From positions 62,001 through 126,000 of the forward strand of contig CAINNJ010000006.1 in the NCBI GenBank assembly GCA_903851195.1: a stretch of DNA of 64,000 nucleotides. Direction: 5' to 3'. The position numbers were made by a program, and so were the translations under genes. The notes under the pieces were generated by a model that worked only from the letters and a program-made list of their open reading frames with translations, ran no database searches and was not told the DNA's origin. Of this stretch, positions 7,054 through 15,088 are shown in pieces. The stretch's first letter is position 1, and every line of letters begins with the position of its first letter. This stretch comes from an uncultured Acidobacteriia bacterium (GTDB lineage Bacteria; Acidobacteriota; Terriglobia; Bryobacterales; Bryobacteraceae).

Positions 7054-9193
7054 GCACCGAACCGATGGAGAACTGGGCGCCCGTCTTGTGGCAGACGGTG
7101 CAGCTTTCACCCAGCGAGTCGGTGTTGGCAAGCGCATGTGCCGCAACCGGAGTATCGGCGTGGCAACCGGTACAGGCCGAAGTGATCGGCTGCACCGGGC
7201 TGATGGGCCCCTGCGGATCCACCACCGCGTTCTTGCCGAGAGGCAGGGTCGCCTCGCTGCCCGCGCTGTGGCACATCGAGCAGTTGCGGGTATCGCCCAC
7301 CGATCCGGTGGAACTCATCGCCGGATAGCGGACATCGCCGAAGTCGTTGTGCGAGCCGCCGAAGCCGACCACGGTGTAGTTGCGGCCGAGCGCGGCGAGG
7401 TTTTCACCCGTGTGGATGCGATGCACCAGCAGGTTGAAGTTGATGCCCTGGTTGGGCAGCGCTTTATCCGCCGCGACTACCGCGCTCGGCCTTACCGGAG
7501 CGTCTGTATTCGACGGGTTGTGGCACATCACGCAGTATTCGGTCTGGTTGCGCAGGCCGCCGTGAATCGTGGTGAAGCTGACGTGGCAGCGCTGGCAGTT
7601 GGCGGTAGCGACGACTGCCCGGCGAGGCTGCACGGCCGAGCCATCCACGGAGAAGTAGATGACCTTATTGGTGGCGCCGTAAGTGGCCGTCATCTGTTTG
7701 GTGGTGCCGGCAAGCAGCGTTTCCACGCGGCGGGCTTCCACGCCGATGGCGTAGCTGCCGCTGGCTTTCGCCGGGACCGCGTGGGTGAAGGCATAAGTGC
7801 AGGTGCCGTCCGCGCCGCACTTTGCCGCCGTGAGAGCGCTTTCGGTGACGTAGCCAGGCGTCGTCACGTCCGTTCCGAAGCTGGTGTAGCCGTAGTCGGA
7901 AGTGGGTCCGCCCATCGTAAAGGAAAGCGAGCCAAGCACGGAAGGAGCGAGCGGCTTGCCCGCGTTGTCTTTCAGCGTGAAGTTGATGGTCGGCTTCTGA
8001 CCGGCCATGCCCGTATCCACTTTGGTCAGCGCGATCTGGACGCCGTTGCGCATCGCGGATTCTTCCGGCAGCACGTGAGCGCCTTTCACCGAGGCATCGA
8101 AATCGAGTTCGCCCTGGGGAATGTGGCAATCGGCGCAGAGGTTGTCGCTCACCTGCGGGCCGCCCGCGTGGTTCTTGCCGGTAACGAAATTGACGTTGTC
8201 GTGGCAGGAGCCGCAGGCGGCCGCGCTGGGTTTCGTCATATAATTGGCGGCCTGGGTGGCGCCGGACTTCTGGTCATGGCAGCTTTCGCAGCGGCGCGGG
8301 TCGGCCGGAAACACCACGGTGGACCAGTCGCTGTTCCCGATGGCGTACTTGCCGCCGGCGACGACGCTCGGCAACTGCGAGCCCATGTGCACTTTGTGAA
8401 TAAAGACTTTGAAATCGACCGAATTGCCGTTCGAAGCTTCCGTCGATTGCGGCTGGTGGCAGATGATGCAGAGTTCCACGGCGCGGCGGCGGCCGCCATG
8501 CGCGGAAAGCTGGTCGTGGCAGCCGTTGCACGAGGCCGTTCTCACGACGTCGCGGACGTGCGTCACTTTGGCGCCGTTCGGAACGAAGTTAAATGTCGCG
8601 GTGGCGTTGTTGTTGGGGATGCCGAAGGCCGACATGTTGCGGGAGCCATAAAGGCCGATGGTGTGCGTGGCCGTGGCGTCGAATCCGGTGGGCGCCTTGG
8701 CCTTGAAGACGTACTGGTATTTGCCGTTGTCGAGCTGCGTCAGAGTGCCGCCGGAATCCGCCGCGGCGCGCGTGAACGTGCCGGCGTTGCCGGTGGCCTG
8801 CGAGGTGATGTACGACGTGTACTGCGACTGGTTATTCGGAATGACGCCGATCACGTACCCGATGCTGAGCGGGCCCGGCGTGAACACGCCGTTGTAATCG
8901 AGCGGAACGCCGGCCGGATCGGCCACGGTGTAGACAACCGTGATCGTCCCGTCCGCGGCGATCGTGCCGGAAACGATCTGGATGGCCAGACCGGGCCGCA
9001 GAAAATCGACAATTACCGAGTTTAAATACGCGGCTTTATCGTGCGGACCGTACGGACTTTTCTTCGTGCCCGTCATGCTGATGGCGACAGCCAGCAGTAA
9101 AAACAGGCGGATCAGCTGAAATCCCGTGCTTTTTGCGTACTTCCCCTTCACTGTTTGCATTGCAATCGTCTGGAAATTCAATGGAAACCTCAT
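7040..9193 (-). CDS. OmcA/MtrC-family surface decaheme cytochrome c
   Basis: 717 residues with a signal-like hydrophobic stretch at 26-40 and ten CXXCH motifs in two pentaheme groups: 222, 242, 302, 327, 353 and 533, 554, 638, 674, 698. Each group is preceded by a heme-free beta-rich region (about 50-215 and 380-530). This beta / five-heme / beta / five-heme plan is that of MtrC, OmcA and MtrF, the terminal reductases outside the outer membrane. The second beta domain has a Cys pair (459 and 465), comparable to the domain III disulfide of MtrC. No Cys occurs before the first heme, so there is no lipobox. An in-frame ATG at 9160 is an alternative start. First gene of the operon. Confidence 0.9.
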   Translation of the reverse strand: MRFPLNFQTIAMQTVKGKYAKSTGFQLIRLFLLLAVAISMTGTKKSPYGPHDKAAYLNSVIVDFLRPGLAIQIVSGTIAADGTITVVYTVADPAGVPLDYNGVFTPGPLSIGYVIGVIPNNQSQYTSYITSQATGNAGTFTRAAADSGGTLTQLDNGKYQYVFKAKAPTGFDATATHTIGLYGSRNMSAFGIPNNNATATFNFVPNGAKVTHVRDVVRTASCNGCHDQLSAHGGRRRAVELCIICHQPQSTEASNGNSVDFKVFIHKVHMGSQLPSVVAGGKYAIGNSDWSTVVFPADPRRCESCHDQKSGATQAANYMTKPSAAACGSCHDNVNFVTGKNHAGGPQVSDNLCADCHIPQGELDFDASVKGAHVLPEESAMRNGVQIALTKVDTGMAGQKPTINFTLKDNAGKPLAPSVLGSLSFTMGGPTSDYGYTSFGTDVTTPGYVTESALTAAKCGADGTCTYAFTHAVPAKASGSYAIGVEARRVETLLAGTTKQMTATYGATNKVIYFSVDGSAVQPRRAVVATANCQRCHVSFTTIHGGLRNQTEYCVMCHNPSNTDAPVRPSAVVAADKALPNQGINFNLLVHRIHTGENLAALGRNYTVVGFGGSHNDFGDVRYPAMSSTGSVGDTRNCSMCHSAGSEATLPLGKNAVVDPQGPISPVQPITSACTGCHADTPVAAHALANTDSLGESCTVCHKTGAQFSIGSVHAQY

Positions 9194-9485
9194 TTCCCCG
9201 AGGCGGACCTGTCATCGGAAGCCCTGACACAGCATCTGGGTGGCCGAACGCGGGATTCCTGAAATTCACACGATTTACAGCGCTAAAACGGCCATAACTT
9301 TCGGTGTGGCGCTTTCCGGCGCGCGGAAGGGGGCGATATGGCGGCATGTTGCGCCAAATGACGCAGGGGTCCCGGCGCCGTCCCGCCGCCGCGGCGGCGC
9401 AAACAGGCGCTTTCTCTGCGAAAACGGGGATTCCGGGGTCTGGCCGCAGGTCTGCTCCCTGCACCGGTGAGAGGAGATCGCGTCC
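9194..9485. other. Intergenic control region between the cytochrome operon and usp
   Basis: This 292-base stretch separates the divergent surface decaheme and universal stress protein genes and should hold both promoters. On the minus strand a GG-N10-GC pattern (9231-9246, read as CGGCCACCCAGATGCT) lies 38 bases upstream of the decaheme ATG, but it matches the sigma54 consensus at only about 7 of 12 positions, which is weak. The plus-strand element is listed separately. I see no convincing sigma70-type promoter for either gene. Confidence 0.4.
9441..9456 (+). promoter_or_regulatory. Candidate sigma54 (-24/-12) promoter of the first usp gene
   Basis: TGGCCGCAGGTCTGCT has the invariant GG and GC ten bases apart and matches the consensus TGGCACG-N4-TTGCW at 8 of 12 positions. 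It would start transcription near 9467, just before the GAGGAG Shine-Dalgarno (about 9471-9476) and ATG 9486. A sigma54 activator gene lies downstream. A GG-N10-GC pattern alone is frequent by chance, so this is tentative. Confidence 0.35.
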
Positions 9486-10343
9486 ATGCCGGCTGAAGGT
9501 GCGGAGTTCCGCAATATTCTGTTTCCGGTCGATTTCTCGGACCGCTGCGCGGCCGCGGCGCCGTATGCGGCCGCCATGGCGAGGCTGTTCGGAGCCTCCG
9601 TCACGCTGCTGCACGTGATCCAGCGCTATTCCGAACAGGCTTTTGAACTGACGCCGTTTCCGGAGACCCTCTGGACTGCCATGCGGGCGCGCGCCGCCCG
9701 CGCGCTGGCGGAGATGGCGCAACGGCACTTCCCGGATCTGACGTCCACACCGGTGGTGGCCGCGGGCGATGCGGCGGACGAGATTGTTGCCGTTGCGGAG
9801 AAGCGGCACATCGACCTGATCATGATGCCGACCCATGGAACGGGACGCTTCCGCGCCGCCCTGCTCGGTTCGGTGACTGCGAAGACGCTGAGCGACGCGC
9901 CCTGCGCCGTGTGGACCTCGGCCCATCCCGGGGAATCCCCGGCCGGCGCGCGGGACGGATTCCACAGCGTGCTCTGCGCCATCCGGCCGGGACCGCCGAG
10001 CCGTTCGCTGCTGCGCTTCTCCGCCGCTTTCACGGGGAAGACCGGCGCGAAACTCCGGCTGGTTCATGCCGTGCCGGGCGAGGAATGCCTTCTGCAGCGC
10101 GAAATGAACGCGGAATTCGAACATTATCTGAAAGAGGCGGCCGCGTCGGCCATCGCGAAACTGCAGCGCGAGGCGGGCACGGCTTTCGAGGTCTGCGTGC
10201 GCGCGGGCAAGCCGTCGCGGGTAATCGCGGAGGTGGCCCGAAATCACAAGGCGGATCTGGTATTGACCGGACGGGGAGCGGAAGCGCATTCGATTATTCG
10301 CGATTCCCCCTGCCCGGTCCTCAGTTTTCAGGAAAGCTGTTGA
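9486..10343 (+). CDS. Tandem-domain universal stress protein (UspA family)
   Basis: 285 residues forming two UspA domains. The first starts at ILFPVDFSDRC and ends with the nucleotide-binding pattern HGTGR-x6-GS followed by PCAVW. The second (from about 158) keeps the terminal SPCPVLSF, but the glycine-rich loop is shortened and the GS pair is missing, so only the first domain looks able to bind ATP in the usual way. UspA proteins are cytoplasmic and respond to stress, redox or growth arrest. The start has a good GAGGAG ten bases upstream. It is divergent from the decaheme operon and directly precedes the sensor kinase gene, suggesting a shared regulon. Confidence 0.85.
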   Translation: MPAEGAEFRNILFPVDFSDRCAAAAPYAAAMARLFGASVTLLHVIQRYSEQAFELTPFPETLWTAMRARAARALAEMAQRHFPDLTSTPVVAAGDAADEIVAVAEKRHIDLIMMPTHGTGRFRAALLGSVTAKTLSDAPCAVWTSAHPGESPAGARDGFHSVLCAIRPGPPSRSLLRFSAAFTGKTGAKLRLVHAVPGEECLLQREMNAEFEHYLKEAAASAIAKLQREAGTAFEVCVRAGKPSRVIAEVARNHKADLVLTGRGAEAHSIIRDSPCPVLSFQESC

Positions 10344-10378
10344 GGAATTCATGAACGCACGCGCTAATCTGGTTGGGC

Positions 10379-12229
10379 ATGCCAGCCAGGCTACCCACCG
10401 ACGCACTGACCACACTCTTCGGGATGTCGGAGGACTGCATCGTCGGGCTGAACAGCGCCGGAGTCGTGGATGTCTGGAACCCGCCTTCCGCGCGGCTCTT
10501 CGGCTGGACGGAAGAAGAGGCGCTGGGTTCGCGTCTGCCGCTGCACGAACTCTCGAAAGCCGGCGCGGGATTCTGGAATGTGGAGGCCCGAACCCGGACC
10601 GGACTGCTTCTGGAACTGGAGATCCGCGTCGCTCCGCGGGCTCCCGGGGGGTGGCTGATTGTCGCGACTGACCGGAGTTCACTGATGCAGCGGGAACGCG
10701 CGGCGACGGAGCGGCTTCGCCATGAGAAACGGTTTCGGGAACTTCTCGAAGCCGCGCCGGATGCCATTCTCGAAGTGGATCGGGAGGGTAAAATTGTGCT
10801 CGCGAACCGCGTGGCGGAGTCCCTGTTCGGCTACTCGCGTGAAGAACTGCTCGCCATGGATGTGGACGCTCTGGTGCCGGACGCCATGCGGGGCGGCCAT
10901 GCCGCGCACCGGGCGGAGTACTGGAATCATCCGGAAACCCGTCCCATGGGCGTGAATCTGGTGCTTTCCGCGCGCCGCCGCGACGGCTCCGACATTCCCG
11001 TTGAAATCAGCCTGAGCCCGGTGAAATCGGAAGACGGCTTTCGGGTTACGGCGATTATTCGCGACGTCACCGAGCGCCGGGTGGCGGAAGCGAAGATCCT
11101 CGCCGCCAATCAGGAACTGGAACAGAGGAACCGGGAAATCCAGCGCGCCGACCGCCTGAAGAGCGAGTTTCTGGCGAGCATGAGTCACGAACTCCGCACG
11201 CCGCTGCACACGATCATCGGCTTCACCGAACTGCTGGCCGAGGAACTCGAAGGCCCGCTCAACGACAAGCAGAAGCGCTTCGTCACGCACGTGCATAAGG
11301 ATTCCGTGCACCTGCTGGAACTGATCAACGACATTCTGGATCTGAGCAAGATCGAAGCCGGCCGCATGGAACTGGAAGTCCACAGCGTGGATGCCGGCGA
11401 GATTCTTGGCGATACACTGGGGGGCGTCACGCAGGCCGCGGCCGCGAAGAACCTGAAACTCGAGAATCTGCTCACCGGACCTTTCCTTGTGCTGGCGGAT
11501 CGCGTGCGACTGCGGGAGATCTTTACGAATCTGCTGAGCAACGCGATTAAGTTCACGCCGGCGGGCGGCCATATCACGGTGGGCGCGCAAATGGAAGGCC
11601 GCGGCATGGTGCGGTTTTTCGTCCGCGATACCGGCATCGGCATCTCGCTCGAAGACCAGTCGGTGGTGTTCGACAAATTCCGCCAGGTGGGTTCCACCAC
11701 GCGCGGCGTGCGCGAGGGCACGGGGCTCGGTCTGGCCATCGTCAAACATCTGGTGGAACTGCATGGCGGCCGCGTGGAACTGGAAAGCGCGCCGGGTGAA
11801 GGAAGCTGTTTCAGTTTCACCATTCCGGCCGATGCCGCGCATGCGAAGCTCGCGCCCATTGTCCTGATCGTGGAAGACGAACCGGCCGCGCGCGAACTGA
11901 TCGCCGGTTACCTCAATCCGCTGGGCATTCGCACGGAGTTCGCGGTCAGTTCCTCGGGCGCCGCGGCATTTGCCCGGGAACTGCGCCCGGATGCCATTAC
12001 GCTCGATCTGCTGATGCCGGCGCGGTCCGGCTGGCGGGTGCTGAGCGAACTGCGCTCCGCGCCGGAAACGAGCGCCACGCCGGTATTCGTCATGTCCATT
12101 CTCGATCGCGACGCAGAAGCCATCTCCCTGGGCGCCACCGATTATCTGCAAAAACCGGTCAAAAAGGAAACTCTGCTGCGCGCTCTGCGCCAGCATGTTC
12201 CGGCCGTCAAGGCGGCTCTTGCGAAATGA
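10379..12229 (+). CDS. Cytoplasmic PAS-PAS hybrid histidine kinase with C-terminal receiver
   Basis: 616 residues in the order PAS (about 10-100), PAS (about 115-230, ending DVTERR), a short coiled coil, HisKA with the phosphoacceptor motif SHELRTPLHTIIGF, HATPase with DTGIGI and GTGLGLAIVKHL, and a receiver domain from about 490 (LIVEDE, LDLLMPARSGW, YLQKPVKK). No membrane segment is visible, so it senses an internal signal, perhaps redox or energy state through PAS. The start is uncertain: a TTG at 10373 is also in frame. The stop overlaps the next start in an ATGA, so kinase and sigma54 activator are almost certainly a cognate pair. Confidence 0.9.
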   Translation: MPARLPTDALTTLFGMSEDCIVGLNSAGVVDVWNPPSARLFGWTEEEALGSRLPLHELSKAGAGFWNVEARTRTGLLLELEIRVAPRAPGGWLIVATDRSSLMQRERAATERLRHEKRFRELLEAAPDAILEVDREGKIVLANRVAESLFGYSREELLAMDVDALVPDAMRGGHAAHRAEYWNHPETRPMGVNLVLSARRRDGSDIPVEISLSPVKSEDGFRVTAIIRDVTERRVAEAKILAANQELEQRNREIQRADRLKSEFLASMSHELRTPLHTIIGFTELLAEELEGPLNDKQKRFVTHVHKDSVHLLELINDILDLSKIEAGRMELEVHSVDAGEILGDTLGGVTQAAAAKNLKLENLLTGPFLVLADRVRLREIFTNLLSNAIKFTPAGGHITVGAQMEGRGMVRFFVRDTGIGISLEDQSVVFDKFRQVGSTTRGVREGTGLGLAIVKHLVELHGGRVELESAPGEGSCFSFTIPADAAHAKLAPIVLIVEDEPAARELIAGYLNPLGIRTEFAVSSSGAAAFARELRPDAITLDLLMPARSGWRVLSELRSAPETSATPVFVMSILDRDAEAISLGATDYLQKPVKKETLLRALRQHVPAVKAALAK

Positions 12230-13602
12230 ATGAGCCCGCTGAGATTGTCATCGTCATCATTGACGACAATGAGAGCAGTCTGGAATTTCTCTCCACCGCG
12301 CTCGCGCGCGAAGGAGTCCGCATCGTCACCGCCTCGGATCCCGAAGAGGGCGTGGAAGCGGTGTTTCGCGAACACCCGCAAATCGTGCTCACCGATCTGG
12401 TGATGCCAGGGCTGAGCGGCCTCGAAGTGCTGGAACGTATTGTGGATTTCGATCCCGCCATCGACGTGATTCTGATGACGGCGCATTACACCAGCGAATC
12501 CGCCGTGGAAGCGGTTCGCCGCGGGGCCGCGGACTATCTGAACAAGCCGATCCCCGTCGCTTTGCTGCGCGAGCGGATTTCGAAGCTGGTTGAAGAAGCC
12601 CGGCTGCGGCAGAAAGCCGCCGCTCTCGAATCGAGCCTGGGCGACAGCGCCCGTTTCGAGGGCATGGTGGGGCGCGGCGCGGCCATGTGGGAGATGTTCA
12701 GCCGCATCCGCCGTGTGGCGCCGCATTTCCGCACCGTGATGGTGACGGGCGAAACCGGCACGGGTAAAGAACTCGCGGCGCGGGCGATCCATAATTTAAG
12801 CCCGGTGCGCAACGGGCGCTTCGTAGTGATCAACTGCTCGGCGGTGGTGGAAAGTCTGTTTGAGAGCGAATTGTTCGGGCATGCGCGGGGCGCGTTTACC
12901 GGCGCCACGCAGGACAAGATGGGCCTGTTCGAATTCGCGGATAAAGGCGTGATTTTTCTCGATGAAATCGGGGACATGCCGCTCGGCACCCAGGCCAAAC
13001 TGCTGCGCGCGCTGCAGAACCAGGAGGTGCTGCGCGTGGGCTCGCTGACGCCCCGCAAGGTGGATGTGCGGGCTATCGCGGCGACGCACAAAGATCTCCG
13101 CGCCGCCGTGGCGGAAAAGCAGTTTCGCGAAGACCTCTTTTATCGGTTATCGATGGTGGAAATCCGCGTTCCCACGCTCGCCGAGCGCAAGGAAGATCTG
13201 CCGCTGCTGATCAACTATTTCGTGGAAAAATATGCCGCGCAATATGGCAAACGCATTCGGGGTCTCACGCAGCGGAGTCAGATCCTGCTGGCCCGGCATG
13301 ACTGGCCGGGCAATATCCGGGAACTGGAGAACGTGCTCGGATATGCCTGCATGATGGTGCTGGGCGAGACCATCGACATTCTGGATTTACCGGAATACAT
13401 GCGAAGTCCCCTGCGGCGGGCCAACGCTGCCGCCGCCGCCGCGCCGGAACCGATGATGGAGGGCAGCCTCGGCGAGCATGAGCGGCGTCTGCTGGCCGAC
13501 GCCATGGCCGCCGCCAACGGGAACCAGAGCGAGGCCGCGAGGGCGCTGCGCATCGGCCGCGATGCCCTGCGCTACAAGCTCAAAAAGCACGGCCTCCTGT
13601 AG
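12226..13602 (+). CDS. NtrC-family sigma54-dependent response regulator
   Basis: 458 residues: an N-terminal receiver (acidic pair DDN, phosphoacceptor Asp in LTDLVMPGLSG, Lys in YLNKP), an AAA+ domain with Walker A GETGTGKE, the sigma54-contacting loop GAFTGA, Walker B IFLDEIGD and the arginine-finger region, and a C-terminal Fis-type helix-turn-helix (NQSEAARALRIGRDALRYKL). All parts needed to activate a -24/-12 promoter are intact. It is translationally coupled to the hybrid kinase. Likely targets, by proximity, are the two flanking usp genes, both of which have GG-N10-GC elements, and possibly the decaheme operon. That target list is inference. Confidence 0.92.
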   Translation: MNEPAEIVIVIIDDNESSLEFLSTALAREGVRIVTASDPEEGVEAVFREHPQIVLTDLVMPGLSGLEVLERIVDFDPAIDVILMTAHYTSESAVEAVRRGAADYLNKPIPVALLRERISKLVEEARLRQKAAALESSLGDSARFEGMVGRGAAMWEMFSRIRRVAPHFRTVMVTGETGTGKELAARAIHNLSPVRNGRFVVINCSAVVESLFESELFGHARGAFTGATQDKMGLFEFADKGVIFLDEIGDMPLGTQAKLLRALQNQEVLRVGSLTPRKVDVRAIAATHKDLRAAVAEKQFREDLFYRLSMVEIRVPTLAERKEDLPLLINYFVEKYAAQYGKRIRGLTQRSQILLARHDWPGNIRELENVLGYACMMVLGETIDILDLPEYMRSPLRRANAAAAAAPEPMMEGSLGEHERRLLADAMAAANGNQSEAARALRIGRDALRYKLKKHGLL

Positions 13603-13605
13603 TCC

Positions 13606-13986
13606 TTACGCTTGATCGAGCAGCGCGGCCACGGTTCTGCGCAGCGTTCCCACGCCGATCGGTTTATCGAGAAAATCGGAGAAACCCGCTTCGGTGGCGC
13701 GTTCCCTTTCGCCCCGCATCAGGCTGGCGGTCATGGCGACGATGGGCGTGCTCCGGAAGCGGGCATCGGCGCGGAGCGCCACACAGACGCTGAAGCCATC
13801 CAGCACGGGCATCTGGATATCCAGCAGAATCAGATCCGGCAGGACTTCGAAAGCGACCGTCAGCGCCTCGTCCCCGTTCGTCGCTTCCACCACATCATAG
13901 CCTGCACTCGAAAGAATGGCACGCAGAAGTTCTCTGGCGGGCAGCTGGTCGTCTGCCACGAGGATTCGTTTGGCGCGCGGGCTCAA
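13606..13986 (-). CDS. Single-domain response regulator (CheY-like receiver)
   Basis: 126 residues that are only a receiver: acidic pair in ILVADDQ, phosphoacceptor Asp in LILLDIQMPVLDG, the conserved Thr/Ser position in VAMTAS and Lys in FLDKPIG. There is no output domain, so it works by protein contact or as a phosphate sink or relay. It is convergent with the sigma54 activator (three bases between stops) and divergent from the second usp gene. The start appears to be TTG 13986; there is no clear Shine-Dalgarno, so the exact N-terminus is uncertain. It may belong to the same phosphorelay as the hybrid kinase. Confidence 0.85.
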   Translation of the reverse strand: MSPRAKRILVADDQLPARELLRAILSSAGYDVVEATNGDEALTVAFEVLPDLILLDIQMPVLDGFSVCVALRADARFRSTPIVAMTASLMRGERERATEAGFSDFLDKPIGVGTLRRTVAALLDQA

Positions 13987-14106
13987 GGTGTCAGTGTAGC
14001 GTTCGCCCGCACGCGCAAACGCGCCCGGAGACTCAGCCCGGGTGCGTCAAAAGACGCAGCGCGGCGGGGAAGGCCCGGAAACAGGCGGAATGGCGCTGCT
14101 TTGGCC

Positions 14107-14122
14107 TGGACAGCCGGTTGCA
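14107..14122 (+). promoter_or_regulatory. Candidate sigma54 (-24/-12) promoter of the second usp gene
   Basis: TGGACAGCCGGTTGCA has GG and GC ten bases apart and matches the sigma54 consensus at 9 of 12 positions, including a perfect TTGCA. Transcription would start near 14133, directly before GAGG (14134-14137) and ATG 14145. A second, weaker GG-N10-GC lies just upstream at about 14090-14105. The spacing to the gene and the nearby activator support it, but it is untested. Confidence 0.45.
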
Positions 14123-14144
14123 ACGGTTTCGTCGAGGCCACTCC

Positions 14145-15011
14145 ATGCAACTGCAAAACATTCTTTTCCCCGTGGATTTTTCCGAGCGTTGTCAGGCCGT
14201 GGCGCCGTTCGTGCAATCCCTGGCGAAGCGGTACGGGGCGACCGTAACGCTGCTCCACGCGATCCCTCCGGCCCCGGCCCTCTATATGGATATGGGCGCC
14301 GTCTATCCGGACGCGTTCGATCCGACGCCCGTGGCGGGCATCCTGGAATCCCGTCTGCGGACCTTCGCCGCGGAGCAGTTCCCGCACATGAAAACCATCT
14401 GCACCGTGCTGGATGGCGATCCGGCGCGGGTCATCGTGGAGTTCGCGCGCAACAACAGCATGGATCTGATCGCCCTGCCGACGCACGGCTATGGTCTGTT
14501 CCGCCGCGCGCTGGTGGGCTCGGTGACGGCGAAGGTGCTGCACGATTCCCCGGTTCCCGTCTGGACTGACGCGCATGCCTGCGAACCCAGCCACCGCGCG
14601 CACCCGCAGCCGCGCAGGGTCGTGGCCGCCATCGATCTGAAGGAGAGGACCGGGCGGACTCTGGAGACCGCCCTCGCCATCGCCAGCGACGCCGGCGCGG
14701 CGGTGGACATCCTGCACATCACACCCGAAGGCTTTGGGTCGCCGCTGATCTCGGAAATGCAGGTGGAAAAGGCCGTCGCCACGGCGGCGGCCGGGAACGC
14801 CGTTGTGGTGGAGCGGGAGACCACCAAAGACGTGCAGATCGTCACCGAAGGCGAGAGTATCGCGTCGGTGGTGCGGCGCGTAGCCGTTCTGAAGAGGGCC
14901 GATCTGGTGGTGATCGGGCGCGGCAGTCTGCAGGGCAATCTGCTGGAACGCCTGCACGCCCATACTTATTCCGTGATCTGCGAATCGCCCTGTCCCGTGT
15001 TGAGCGTCTGA
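14145..15011 (+). CDS. Tandem-domain universal stress protein (UspA family), second copy
   Basis: 288 residues with two UspA domains; the first closely resembles that of the gene at 9486 (ILFPVDFSERC, then HGYGLFRRALVGS). The second domain (from about 152) ends with GRGSLQGN and SPCPVLSV. An in-frame codon nine residues upstream could also start, but ATG 14145 has GAGG seven bases before it and begins right at the conserved ILFPVDF strand. The two usp genes bracket the kinase/activator pair and have similar candidate sigma54 elements, so they are probably paralogs under common control. The protein is cytoplasmic and nucleotide binding is likely through the first domain. Confidence 0.85.
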   Translation: MQLQNILFPVDFSERCQAVAPFVQSLAKRYGATVTLLHAIPPAPALYMDMGAVYPDAFDPTPVAGILESRLRTFAAEQFPHMKTICTVLDGDPARVIVEFARNNSMDLIALPTHGYGLFRRALVGSVTAKVLHDSPVPVWTDAHACEPSHRAHPQPRRVVAAIDLKERTGRTLETALAIASDAGAAVDILHITPEGFGSPLISEMQVEKAVATAAAGNAVVVERETTKDVQIVTEGESIASVVRRVAVLKRADLVVIGRGSLQGNLLERLHAHTYSVICESPCPVLSV

Positions 15012-15025
15012 GCCGGCTGTCGCCC

Positions 15026-15054
15026 TTGACTTTCCGGGAAAAGACAAATAACAT
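15026..15054 (+). promoter_or_regulatory. Sigma70-type promoter of the TonB receptor / GH39 operon
   Basis: TTGACT (15026-15031) and TAACAT (15049-15054) are separated by exactly 17 bases, a good housekeeping-type promoter. Transcription would start near 15061, between this site and the GGAGA (about 15078-15082) and TTG 15089 used by the receptor gene. The -35 element itself contains an in-frame TTG that a gene finder could mistake for the start. Confidence 0.6.
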
Positions 15055-15088
15055 TCGTCACTGGTCTTGTCTTCTCCGGAGAATCCCT

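Noticed and set aside
14043..14058. Small hairpin TGCGTC-AAAA-GACGCA upstream of the second usp gene
   Set aside because: Six base pairs without T-tract or repetition; too weak to assign a role.
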